A DNA stretch of 26,857 bases from HGM04593 sp045634085 (GCA_045634085.1 JAZQZM010000055.1:1-26857), one strand, 5' to 3'; positions 16,969 through 24,453 are shown, numbered from the stretch's first letter. Notes: generated by a model not told the origin, from the letters alone. Numbers and translations: made by a program.

Positions 16969-18231
16969 ATGAAAGTGTTAATGTTCGGTTGGGAGTTCCC
17001 CCCTCATATTTCGGGCGGACTCGGCACTGCAAGTTACGGACTCACTAAAGGCTTCGTTCAGCAGGGCGATGTGGAGATTAAATTTTGTATCCCCAAACCA
17101 TATGGCGACGAAGATAACAGCTTCCTTAGAATTGTGGCAATGAACTCAGTGCCCATTGTGTGGAAGGATGTAAACCATGACTATGTAAATTCGCGTATCG
17201 GTAAGGTAATGACTCCTGAGGAGTATTATCGTTACAGGGAGCACATCTACAGCGACTTCAGCTACATGCACACCAATGACCTTGGCTGTATGGAGTTCGC
17301 AGGTGGCTACCCCGATAATCTTCACGATGAAATAAACAATTATTCAATCATTGCAGGCGTGGTAGCTCGTACCGAGGAGTTCGATATCATCCACTCTCAC
17401 GACTGGTTGACATATCCTGCCGGTATTCACGCCAAGCAGGTGTCGGGCAAGAAACTCGTTATCCACGTACATGCTACCGACTTTGACCGTAGCCGTGGTA
17501 ATGTGAACCCGACAGTGTACGCAATAGAGAAGAACGGTATGGATAATGCCGACCACATCTTCTGCGTGAGTGAACTTACCCGTCAGACTGTAATCCACAA
17601 GTATCATCAGAACCCTGCAAAGGTCTCAACGCTGCATAATGCCGTGACACCGCTTGAGCAGGAGATTCTTGATATCGTTCCAAAGAAGATTCCGGGAGAG
17701 AAAGTTGTTACATTCCTTGGCCGTATCACAATGCAGAAGGGTCCCGAGTATTTTGTCGAGGCTGCAGCGCAGGTTCTCAAGAAGACAAAGAACATACGTT
17801 TCTGTATGGCCGGTAGCGGTGACATGATGAACGACATGATACGTCTTGTAGCACAGCGCGGTATCTCCGATCGTTTCCATTTCCCGGGCTTCATGCGTGG
17901 CCGTCAGGTGTATGAGTGCCTCAAGGCCAGCGATGTGTACATCATGCCTTCGGTGAGTGAACCGTTCGGTATCTCTCCTTTGGAGGCCATGCAGTGCGAC
18001 GTTCCTACAATTATCTCTAAACAGTCGGGTTGTGCCGAGATTCTTGACAAGTGTATCAAGACCGACTATTGGGATATCAACGCCATGGCCGATGCCATAT
18101 ACTCCATCTGTAACAACGACTCGTTGTATGAGTATCTGAAGGTTGAGGGCCGTAAGGAGGTTGACAGCATCACATGGGAGGATGTCGCTTTGCGTCTGCG
18201 TAAAAAGTATGAAGAAGTATTGGGTTGGTAA
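16969..18231 (+). CDS. GT-B glycosyltransferase, probable glycogen synthase (GT4-type)
   Basis: A 420-residue cytoplasmic retaining glycosyltransferase with two Rossmann domains. The N-terminal domain begins MKVLMFGWEFPPHISGGLG, where the Gly-Gly loop (residues 16-17) binds the donor phosphate, and contains HSHDWLTYPAG (143-151). The C-terminal domain has FLGRITMQKGPEYF (Arg252 and Lys257, donor-phosphate contacts) and EPFGISPLEAM with the E331-x7-E339 motif. All hallmarks of an active enzyme are present. Its place between debranching enzyme and GH57 gene argues that it extends alpha-glucan chains, but the donor (ADP- or UDP-glucose) cannot be read from sequence. The gap to the upstream gene is 3 nt and to the GH57 gene 21 nt. 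Confidence 0.88.
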   Translation: MKVLMFGWEFPPHISGGLGTASYGLTKGFVQQGDVEIKFCIPKPYGDEDNSFLRIVAMNSVPIVWKDVNHDYVNSRIGKVMTPEEYYRYREHIYSDFSYMHTNDLGCMEFAGGYPDNLHDEINNYSIIAGVVARTEEFDIIHSHDWLTYPAGIHAKQVSGKKLVIHVHATDFDRSRGNVNPTVYAIEKNGMDNADHIFCVSELTRQTVIHKYHQNPAKVSTLHNAVTPLEQEILDIVPKKIPGEKVVTFLGRITMQKGPEYFVEAAAQVLKKTKNIRFCMAGSGDMMNDMIRLVAQRGISDRFHFPGFMRGRQVYECLKASDVYIMPSVSEPFGISPLEAMQCDVPTIISKQSGCAEILDKCIKTDYWDINAMADAIYSICNNDSLYEYLKVEGRKEVDSITWEDVALRLRKKYEEVLGW

Positions 18232-18252
18232 TAATTAAAAAAAGAAATATAT

Positions 18253-19641
18253 ATGAAAACAATCTGTTTTTATTTTGAGTTGCATCAGATCAGACAGTTG
18301 AAACGTTATCGTTTCTTCGATATCGGTAGCGATCACTACTACTATGATGATTATGCAAACGAGAGCATGACAATAGAACTTGCCGAGAAATCATATGTGC
18401 CTGCATTGAAGACTATGCTCGAGATGATTAAGGAGAGCAATGGTGCATTCAAAGTGGCTTTTTCGGTATCAGGTGTCGGTCTTGAGATGCTTGAGCTTTA
18501 TGCTCCTCAGGTGATTGAACTGCTCCACGAAATCAACAAGACTGGTTGCTGCGAGTTCCTTTGCGAACCTTATTCACACGGCCTCTCTTCTTTGGCTTCA
18601 AAGGAGGTGTTCATGGAGGAGGTTATGCGTCAAAACCGCAAGATTAAGGAACTGTTCGGCAAGAAACCAAAGGTGTTGCGCAACTCAGGTCTCATCTACT
18701 CAGACGAGATTGGTGAGATGGCTTCACAGATGGGCTTCAAGGGTATGCTCTCTGAGGGTGCCAAGCACATCCTCGCATGGAAGAGCCCACACTTTGTATA
18801 CAACTGCGCGCTTGCTTCAAACTTGAAGCTTCTGCTCCGTGACTATAAATTGTCCGATGATATTTCACTCCGTTTCTCTAATCCAACATGGAGTGAGTAT
18901 CCTCTATTTGCCGAGACATATGTTGATTGGATTGCCCAGTTCCCCGAGGAGGAGAAGGTTATCAATATCTTCATGAACCTTTCTGCTATTGGTATGGCAC
19001 AGCCACTGGAGTCTCATATTCTTGACTTCCTCAAGGCGTTGCCTGCATGTGCTGCAGCCAAAGGCATCACATTCTCTACACCATCAGAGGTAATCGACAA
19101 TCACAAGTCGGTAGGTCCTCTTGAAGTTCCATATCCTCTTTCATGGATGGATGAGGAACGTGATGCAAGTTCATGGTTGGGTAACACATTGCAGCGTGAG
19201 GCTTTCAATAAACTCTATAGCGTGGCAGACCGTATCATGCTCACCGATGACAAGAAGTTAAAGCAGGATTTCGACTATCTGCAGGCTGCTGAGAATCTCC
19301 GTTTCATGACTACAAAGCAGAACGGTATCATCACTGAACGTTGCATCTACGAGTCTCCTTACGATGCATTCACCAACTATATGAATATCCTCGGTGACTT
19401 CCTCGCACGTGTACGTGCACAGTATCCCGATATGGATAATGAGGAACTTGGTGCTTTGCAGCAGGTAATTGACAACCAGGAGGTTGAGATCGTTCAGCTT
19501 GAGGCAGAGGTTGAGCAGTTGAAGGCGAAACTCGCTACAAAGGCAAAGAAGGCTGCCAAGAAAGAGGACCCAGCTGAAGTTGCTGCAGTGGTAGAGGAGA
19601 AGCCTAAGAGAAAGTGTGTCAGAAAGCCAAAGGCTGAGTAA
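18253..19641 (+). CDS. GH57 alpha-amylase-like protein, catalytic residues replaced
   Basis: A 462-residue protein whose first ~385 residues follow the GH57 alpha-amylase pattern: FELHQIR (His11-Gln12, region 1), CEFLCEPYSHGLSSL (101-114), VLRNSGLIYSDEIGEM (141-156) and FMNLSAIGM (240-248). In active GH57 alpha-amylases the third region reads RNTELIY, with Glu as nucleophile; here that position is Gly146. The fourth usually reads MDYETFGEH, with Asp as acid/base; here it is Asn242 and most of the motif is altered. The enzyme is therefore predicted to be hydrolytically inactive. Residues ~395-430 form a heptad-like coiled coil, followed by a Lys/Ala/Glu-rich tail (about 430-462). It is the last gene of the glycogen operon, before a strong terminator. 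A glucan-binding, scaffolding or regulatory role is an inference. Confidence 0.85.
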   Translation: MKTICFYFELHQIRQLKRYRFFDIGSDHYYYDDYANESMTIELAEKSYVPALKTMLEMIKESNGAFKVAFSVSGVGLEMLELYAPQVIELLHEINKTGCCEFLCEPYSHGLSSLASKEVFMEEVMRQNRKIKELFGKKPKVLRNSGLIYSDEIGEMASQMGFKGMLSEGAKHILAWKSPHFVYNCALASNLKLLLRDYKLSDDISLRFSNPTWSEYPLFAETYVDWIAQFPEEEKVINIFMNLSAIGMAQPLESHILDFLKALPACAAAKGITFSTPSEVIDNHKSVGPLEVPYPLSWMDEERDASSWLGNTLQREAFNKLYSVADRIMLTDDKKLKQDFDYLQAAENLRFMTTKQNGIITERCIYESPYDAFTNYMNILGDFLARVRAQYPDMDNEELGALQQVIDNQEVEIVQLEAEVEQLKAKLATKAKKAAKKEDPAEVAAVVEEKPKRKCVRKPKAE

Positions 19642-19660
19642 TATACTTCTCTGACGGATA

Positions 19661-19700
19661 TGCAAAAAAGAGTGATGACTGTGTCATCACTCTTTTTGCA
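19661..19700 (+). terminator. Rho-independent terminator of the glycogen operon
   Basis: TGCAAAAAAGAGTGATGAC (19661-19679) pairs with GTCATCACTCTTTTTGCA (19683-19700) around a TGT loop, with one unpaired A. The A-rich left arm and T-rich right arm make it work in both directions, 19 nt after the GH57 stop. Confidence 0.85.
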
Positions 19701-19858
19701 TACAATGCTTCTCTCCAGTCGTGCCTTACTTTATGATACTGTCGTGTGCTTCACACCGTTTAGGCGCTATCAGCAGTGTGGTGTAATATGGTTATTCCTG
19801 CTCTCAACATGCAATTCCGGGTGTTTGTGCTTTTCGCAGTAAAACGGTGTGTATATAA

Positions 19859-19898
19859 TAAAACAGCAGCCCCACCGCATGATGGGGCTGCTGCTTTA
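19859..19898 (-). terminator. Terminator of the DUF4270 gene
   Basis: An 11-bp GC-rich stem (CAGCAGCCCCA at 19864-19874 with TGGGGCTGCTG at 19883-19893) lies 10-50 nt beyond the minus-strand stop codon. On the minus strand it is followed by TTTTATTATA. The 158 bp between this and the glycogen-operon terminator contains nothing I can identify. Confidence 0.75.
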
Positions 19899-19908
19899 TC
19901 TGTTAGTC

Positions 19909-21324
19909 TCAGTCTTTGAACTTGCTTGTCACCACGTAGATTGGAATCTGATATTCTGTTCCGCCGCGCAGGCGCATGCTGCTTATACTTATGTCGTGTA
20001 TAATCTTTACTACACTGCCATTTGAGTCAAGTGTTGTCGTAACCGGTATGAGCACAACTTTGTCCCATTCAGGGTTCTTTGCCTCCCACTCTTCCAGGCT
20101 CAGTCCGCTGTTGATATACTCCTCGTAACAGCTCTTGAACAGGCCTGCAATGTTTGAGTATGTATATTCGTTTGTGCTGCTGGTGAACGAAGTGAGATAC
20201 GAAGTCTCGTTGTCTGCGAGCTTGTTCTTGAGGAAGAACTTGTACAACTCGCTTTTCCTTATCATGAGCAGGTTTGCATGTGGTTTTGTCGAGAACCCGC
20301 CCTCCTCATTGTACCGAGTGAACGATATCTTTACAGAGTTTATGTCGTCGCTTCCTTCTATAAGGTCAATGATTGGCAACTGGACCTCTGTGAAAAGTCC
20401 GGCTGGTGTCTTGATGTACGTGTGCCCAGTCTCGTCAACAAGCGGCTGCAGGTCGTTGTTGTTGAACTTGTTTGTCTGGAGTACCTCTTTGCCTGAATAG
20501 AATGGCGCCGAGAGTGCCTGGATTGAATCCTTCTGTCCTGTGCTGCTCTCGATATAACGCTTGAAACCCACGTCAAGGCGTGTGCGGTATATCCTAAGCA
20601 CTGTACCGTCTCCGTGTGTGCACTTGACATATATGCCCTTGAATATCTCGTTTATGAATACTTCGGAGTTCGCAAAGTATGCCTTGCCGGTGTTCTTTCC
20701 CTCGGCATCGGTCTCGTAAAACTTATTTATGAAGTGGTTGCCGATTCTGTTGGGTAGGGTGATTTCTATGTGCCTTGTGTAGTCTTCACCGTAAAGTATT
20801 GTATCGTGCAATTGGAAATCAACGGCATTGAATGTCTTTGACGCCAAAGGTGCCTTGCTTGCATCATAGAACTCTTCGGGGTCGAAGTTCGTGTAATAAG
20901 GTGTGCCCTCCTGCAATGTGTTGTCAAGTTCGTAAACCTCGCAATGCATTGCGTTGAGTGAATCGCCGTAGAACTCGTCAAAGTAGAGGCGCAGTTTGGT
21001 ATATGATGCACTGTCTCCGTCAACACCCTCCTCGGGGAATTCGAAATCTTCGGTGCAACCGAACTGTGTCATAAAACTTGAAACGAAAGTGGTTCCGCTT
21101 TCGCTGTCGGTATATTGTCCCAGGTAGACATCGCTTGTGTTGGCAAGGATTGAGTCATTTGCCATGATTGTCCGGCTTGTAGCATACAAAGTGTCGGTTC
21201 TGGCTGTTATTATATCAACCTCGGGGACAATGCTGTTACCTACAGAATCGGTGCTGTCGTCACACTGTGTGAAGAGGAGCACGCTGGCCGTAGCCAATAA
21301 AAAACAAGAGAACAGTTTCTTCAT
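19909..21324 (-). CDS. DUF4270 family lipoprotein
   Basis: A 471-residue predicted lipoprotein. The N-terminus is a lipoprotein signal ending LLFTQC, with Cys21 as the lipidated residue, followed by Asp-Asp. Acidic residues just after the Cys favour surface export in some Bacteroidetes lipoproteins. The mature part is beta-rich and matches the DUF4270 pattern I recall: N-terminal DSVG..IVPE, repeated LRLYFDEFYGD-type strands, and a C-terminal domain ending RGGTEYQIPIYVVTSKFKD. The biochemical function is unknown. It lies 92 nt downstream of, and in the same direction as, the glycogen synthase-like gene, and I see no promoter of its own, so the two are probably cotranscribed. A link to alpha-glucan metabolism is suggested only by this neighbourhood. 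Confidence 0.82.
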   Translation of the reverse strand: MKKLFSCFLLATASVLLFTQCDDSTDSVGNSIVPEVDIITARTDTLYATSRTIMANDSILANTSDVYLGQYTDSESGTTFVSSFMTQFGCTEDFEFPEEGVDGDSASYTKLRLYFDEFYGDSLNAMHCEVYELDNTLQEGTPYYTNFDPEEFYDASKAPLASKTFNAVDFQLHDTILYGEDYTRHIEITLPNRIGNHFINKFYETDAEGKNTGKAYFANSEVFINEIFKGIYVKCTHGDGTVLRIYRTRLDVGFKRYIESSTGQKDSIQALSAPFYSGKEVLQTNKFNNNDLQPLVDETGHTYIKTPAGLFTEVQLPIIDLIEGSDDINSVKISFTRYNEEGGFSTKPHANLLMIRKSELYKFFLKNKLADNETSYLTSFTSSTNEYTYSNIAGLFKSCYEEYINSGLSLEEWEAKNPEWDKVVLIPVTTTLDSNGSVVKIIHDISISSMRLRGGTEYQIPIYVVTSKFKD

Positions 21325-21384
21325 ACGTTCTTTATTATTATTCTTGTCGGTGTCGGAATGATTTGGTCAGTTCTTATCATTTGT

Positions 21385-21407
21385 CAAGCAACCCTAGGGG
21401 TTGCTTG
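21385..21407 (-). promoter_or_regulatory. Hairpin between glycogen synthase-like and DUF4270 genes
   Basis: CAAGCAACCC (21385-21394) pairs perfectly with GGGTTGCTTG (21398-21407) around TAG, about 10 nt after the upstream gene's stop on the minus strand. There is no T tract after it, so it may be a partial terminator, attenuator or mRNA-stabilising stem rather than a full stop. Confidence 0.5.
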
Positions 21408-21416
21408 GCGTTCATG

Positions 21417-22226
21417 TTATCCGAATACTGTGTCGTAGAATTCGTTGCATGCATTGTGGTAATCCTCTTCGGCTGGTTTGGGAAGCACCGGCTTTCCGAG
21501 TGACTTGGCGTAGTCGACAAGCTCCTGTGACACGTTGTCGCCATTGATGATTATGCCGTCGCTGTATCTGATTGCGAGTTTTGCAAGCTCGTTGTATGTG
21601 ATAGGTATTTCTACTTCGCTTACAGCCTCTTCCTGCATCTCCTTGTGGAGCATCTTCTGTTTGAAACTGTCGGGCAATGTATTGTTGAAGTTTTCGTCGT
21701 AGAGTGAAATCACAATCTTTGAGTCGCGGAATGATGGCTCCTCATTGTATGCTTTTTTAACGAATAGTGGAACGAGTGCCGAAATCCAGCCGTGGCAATG
21801 GATTACTTCTGGGCACCAACGCAGTTTCTTTACGGTCTCAAGTACGCCGCGTGCAAAGAATATCGTACGTTCGTCGTTGTCTTCATATTCAACTCCGTTC
21901 TTGTCTGTTGTCATTGAACGGTTCTGGAAATAGTCATCGTTGTCAATGAAGTAGACCTGCATGCGTGCGGCCTGCAATGATGCAACCTTGATAATCAACG
22001 GATGGTCAGTATCGTCAATGATAAGGTTCATACCGGAGAGACGTATCACCTCATGAAGCTGGTTGCGTCTTTCGTTAATGATTCCCCATTTGGGAGTGAA
22101 GATTCTGATCTCTTTGCCGAGGTCCTGTGTCGCCTGGGGTAGGTAACGTCCTATGTTGGCCAACTGCGATTCGGGAACGAACGGTGTAATTTCTTGAGTA
22201 ATAAATAAAATTCTGTTTGCTTTCAT
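21417..22226 (-). CDS. Glycogen/starch synthase-like protein, N-terminal domain only
   Basis: A 269-residue protein matching only the N-terminal GT5 domain of glycogen/starch synthases; the ~220-residue C-terminal nucleotide-binding domain is missing. Family features retained are the opening RILFITQEITPF and VIHCHGWISALVPLF, the counterpart of VVHAHDW. The ADP-glucose motif K-T/V-G-G is replaced by Pro18-Glu19-Ser20-Gln21. It is therefore unlikely to be a complete synthase. I chose the ATG at 22226 because the longer frame would begin at a TTG. The stop is a real stop, with an intergenic hairpin after it and no remaining synthase sequence, so the short form looks stable rather than freshly broken. 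It is divergent from panC, with a strong promoter. Binding to glucan or to a partner enzyme is a possible role. Confidence 0.78.
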   Translation of the reverse strand: MKANRILFITQEITPFVPESQLANIGRYLPQATQDLGKEIRIFTPKWGIINERRNQLHEVIRLSGMNLIIDDTDHPLIIKVASLQAARMQVYFIDNDDYFQNRSMTTDKNGVEYEDNDERTIFFARGVLETVKKLRWCPEVIHCHGWISALVPLFVKKAYNEEPSFRDSKIVISLYDENFNNTLPDSFKQKMLHKEMQEEAVSEVEIPITYNELAKLAIRYSDGIIINGDNVSQELVDYAKSLGKPVLPKPAEEDYHNACNEFYDTVFG

Positions 22227-22261
22227 CTTAATAATCAATCACGGATAAAGTCCGCGCATCG

Positions 22262-22293
22262 CAAAGTTACAAAAAAAAAGGCAACTTGGCAAA
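22262..22293 (-). promoter_or_regulatory. Promoter of the glycogen synthase-like/DUF4270 unit
   Basis: On the minus strand TTTG (22293-22290) and TAACTTTG (22269-22262) are separated by 20 nt, an excellent match to the Bacteroidetes consensus. Transcription would begin about 30 nt before the ATG at 22226. Confidence 0.8.
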
Positions 22294-22463
22294 TCTCGGG
22301 CCTTTTTTAAGGGTTTTTATGACAAAAGGTAACTGATTTACAGATATTAACGTATATATTCCACATTGGTTCCACTTGCTGAAAATAGTGCTTCTGGTGG
22401 CTTTGGGCAAATGAATTTGTTTTATTTATCTCCTTTTGTGATTCTTTGTTTGTTGTTTTATGC

Positions 22464-22471
22464 TATCTTTG
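22464..22471 (+). promoter_or_regulatory. -7 element of the panC-panD promoter
   Basis: TATCTTTG matches TAnnTTTG exactly. Several TTTG copies lie upstream (22435, 22445, 22449), but none at the ideal 19-21 nt spacing, so the -33 part is uncertain. The resulting panC leader is about 75 nt and contains a strong hairpin. The rest of the 326-bp divergent gap (22294-22463) is A/T-rich with no visible gene. Confidence 0.6.
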
Positions 22472-22497
22472 CACGGAATTTGTTGGAGTAGTCCATG

Positions 22498-22523
22498 CCG
22501 TTGCGCACGCGTGCGGGCAACGG
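22498..22523 (+). promoter_or_regulatory. GC-rich stem-loop in the panC leader
   Basis: CCGTTGC (22498-22504) pairs with GCAACGG (22517-22523), and the interior CGCACGCGTGCG is itself self-complementary, giving one long GC-rich hairpin 30 nt before the panC ATG. There is no T tract, so it is not an ordinary terminator. A regulatory or stabilising leader structure is possible. Confidence 0.5.
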
Positions 22524-22552
22524 GTCAGTTGCTCTATTAAAAAACATGACAG

Positions 22553-23395
22553 ATGAAACTAGTAAACACGATAAAGGAATTGAAGTCGATGCTCGGTGAG
22601 TGCCGTGCTGCAGGTAAGAGCATAGGTCTTGTGCCTACAATGGGCGCCCTCCATGCCGGCCACGCTTCGCTTGTCGAACGCGCCGTAAAGGAGAATGATG
22701 TCGTTGTTGTGAGTGTGTTCGTTAACCCCACGCAATTCAATGACAAGAATGATCTTAAAAATTATCCACGTACTTTGGAGGCCGATTGTGCCCTGCTTGA
22801 GAAGGTGGGTGCTGCAATTGCGTTTGCACCGTCGGTGGAGGAGATGTATCCCCAGGAGGATACAAGACAATTCTCTTTCGAACCGCTTGATACAGTGATG
22901 GAAGGTGCTTGCCGTCCTGGTCACTTCAATGGTGTGGCGCAGATTGTGAGCAAATTGTTCTATGCCGTTGAACCCGATAGAGCCTATTTCGGCGAAAAAG
23001 ACTTCCAACAGTTGGCAATCATACGCGCGATGGTGAACCAACTTGGTCTTGATCTTGAAATAGTGGGCTGTCCCATTGTCCGCGAAGAGGACGGTCTTGC
23101 CATGAGCAGCCGTAATACCTTGCTCTCCGAAGATGAACGTGAACGTGCGCTGACTATTTCAAGCACTCTCTTTGCGAGTGTTGATTTTGCCAAGGTGAAT
23201 ACTCTTGAGGCTACAAGAGAGTTTGTTGAGGATATGATAAATGACACCCCGGGCCTTGAACTGGAGTATTACCAGATAGTCGACGGCAATACATTGCAGG
23301 AGATTGAGGAGTGGGGTGACAGTGATTATGTTGTGGGCTGCATTGCGCTTTTCTGTGGCAATGTGCGTCTTATTGATAACATCAGATATAAATGA
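22553..23395 (+). CDS. panC: Pantothenate synthetase (pantoate--beta-alanine ligase)
   Basis: Joins pantoate to beta-alanine with ATP to form pantothenate, the precursor of coenzyme A. The 280-residue length is normal. Diagnostic segments are LVPTMGALHAGHASLV, with the nucleotide-binding HAGH at residues 34-37, then VFVNPTQFN, GEKDFQQLAIIR and GLAMSSRN (the KMSKS-like loop). The ATG at 22553 starts the canonical MKLVNTIKEL N-terminus. panD follows after 22 nt and supplies the beta-alanine substrate, so the two form a pathway operon. The gene is divergent from the glycogen synthase-like gene, an arrangement I recall from other Bacteroidales. Confidence 0.97.
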   Translation: MKLVNTIKELKSMLGECRAAGKSIGLVPTMGALHAGHASLVERAVKENDVVVVSVFVNPTQFNDKNDLKNYPRTLEADCALLEKVGAAIAFAPSVEEMYPQEDTRQFSFEPLDTVMEGACRPGHFNGVAQIVSKLFYAVEPDRAYFGEKDFQQLAIIRAMVNQLGLDLEIVGCPIVREEDGLAMSSRNTLLSEDERERALTISSTLFASVDFAKVNTLEATREFVEDMINDTPGLELEYYQIVDGNTLQEIEEWGDSDYVVGCIALFCGNVRLIDNIRYK

Positions 23396-23417
23396 TATTA
23401 AGAGAGGAGGACCGGGT

Positions 23418-23765
23418 ATGTTGTTGAATATGCTTAAATCCAAGATTCATTGTGCTACTGTTACCGAGGCCAACCTGCATTATATGGGAAGTATAACGAT
23501 AGATGAGGCTCTTATGGAAGCAACCGGGATGCTCGAGGGTGAACAGGTGTATGTCGTGAATAACAGCAACGGTGAACGTATTGTTACGTATATTATAAAG
23601 GGTGAACGTGGTTCCGGTGTAATATGTCTGAACGGTGCTGCCGCACACAAGTTCTCACCGGGCGATGTCGTGATTATCATGGCTTATGCTACAATGACTC
23701 CAGAGGAAGCAATAGTCTTCAAACCGAAAGTTGTTATACCGGACCGCCATAACAGAATATCGTAA
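23418..23765 (+). CDS. panD: Aspartate 1-decarboxylase proenzyme
   Basis: Makes beta-alanine from aspartate with a pyruvoyl cofactor. The proenzyme is cut between Gly24 and Ser25, visible in HYMGSITID, and Ser25 becomes the pyruvoyl group. The frame is open upstream to 23304 within panC, but the ATG at 23418 is chosen because it is preceded at good spacing by AGAGGAGG and puts the cleavage site at residues 24/25 exactly as in E. coli. The protein has 115 residues, and the key segments CATVTEANL and ICLNGAAAHKFSPGDVVIIMAYA are intact. It is downstream of panC in one operon and ends before a bidirectional terminator. Confidence 0.96.
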   Translation: MLLNMLKSKIHCATVTEANLHYMGSITIDEALMEATGMLEGEQVYVVNNSNGERIVTYIIKGERGSGVICLNGAAAHKFSPGDVVIIMAYATMTPEEAIVFKPKVVIPDRHNRIS

Positions 23766-23849
23766 AATTGACTAAAAAGCAAACTTGATAGTTCTGTGTA
23801 AATCTGGGGTTTCAATAATTTGTTCATTTATATTTTATAGACAAGATGA

Positions 23850-23889
23850 AAATAACGAAGACAACCGGCGTCGGTTGTCTTCGTTATTT
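23850..23889. terminator. Bidirectional terminator after panD
   Basis: An 18-bp perfect stem (23850-23867 with 23872-23889, core AACGAAGACAACCG) and a GCGT loop lie between the convergent panD and biotin-carrier genes. Its A-rich left and T-rich right flanks allow action on either strand, mainly ending the panC-panD message. Confidence 0.8.
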
Positions 23890-23908
23890 ATTTGGCTTTT
23901 GTTATTGA

Positions 23909-24013
23909 CAAGGCTCGTTACTCGCAACCCGCACGGCGTGATTTTCATCCACGCTTCGTGCGACTATCTGCTACTCGCCTTGCCGATAATTTTTGCCTCT
24001 AGGCAAAAATTAT
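23909..24013. repeat. Folded intergenic element with nested inverted repeats
   Basis: Nested complementary segments fill this gap: CAAGGC (23909-23914) with GCCTTG (23977-23982), and GCACG-GCGTG (23931-23940) with CACGC-TT-CGTGC (23950-23961), plus a separate 12-bp stem ATAATTTTTGCC/GGCAAAAATTAT (23986-24013) that includes the stop codon of the biotin-carrier gene. TTACTCGC and CTACTCGC occur as near-copies on each side. It is not a standard terminator, and its nature is unknown; a repetitive (REP/MITE-like) element or structured RNA is possible. Confidence 0.45.
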
Positions 24014-24444
24014 TCCAGAACAACCAAAATTGCGCCGTCGGCTACAGTGTCGCCCTTGGCAACCTGAATGGCTGCTACCTTGCCGTCGCGGTCGGCATTG
24101 ATGTTGTTCTCCATCTTCATGGCCTCAAGCACTACTACTGTCTGACCTTTTGTCACGGTGTCACCGATATTTACTTTTACATCGATGATTACGCCCGGCA
24201 GTGGAGTCTTTATGGCGTTGCCGCTGACAGGCGCCGCAGCGGGTGCTGCTGTAGCAGGAGTTGTGGGTGCTGTTGGTTTTGCAACTGCGGGCTTCACTTT
24301 TACAACAGGTTTCTCCTCTACGGGCTTCTCCCATTCTACGGTGTATTCTGCGCCGTTTACAGTTACTTTTGCTGTTGTATCGTTAACTTCGTTTATGGCA
24401 ACCTCGTACTTGTTGCCCTCAATGGTATATTTGTACTCTTTCAT
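24010..24444 (-). CDS. Biotin carrier subunit of methylmalonyl-CoA decarboxylase (gamma)
   Basis: A 144-residue biotin carboxyl carrier protein that moves the carboxyl group between the carboxyltransferase and the rest of the complex. The biotin site EAMKM lies at residues 107-111, with Lys110 the expected biotinylated residue. A Pro/Ala-rich flexible linker (about residues 50-75) joins a short N-terminal domain to the ~70-residue biotinyl domain, as in decarboxylase and propionyl-CoA carboxylase carriers. It is the last gene of the minus-strand operon, 9 nt after the small subunit gene. The membrane beta subunit gene that often follows is not present; the next sequence is a folded intergenic element and panD on the other strand. 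Confidence 0.92.
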   Translation of the reverse strand: MKEYKYTIEGNKYEVAINEVNDTTAKVTVNGAEYTVEWEKPVEEKPVVKVKPAVAKPTAPTTPATAAPAAAPVSGNAIKTPLPGVIIDVKVNIGDTVTKGQTVVVLEAMKMENNINADRDGKVAAIQVAKGDTVADGAILVVLE

Positions 24445-24453
24445 AGTTCAAAC

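Noticed and set aside
19660..19842. 60-codon plus-strand frame after the glycogen operon
   Set aside because: Its first 13 codons are the terminator hairpin itself, and the product has no recognisable features.
22546..22599. Short overlapping upstream frame (17 codons) starting 7 nt before the panC ATG
   Set aside because: It overlaps panC out of frame and has no ribosome-binding signal; a chance ATG is the simpler explanation.
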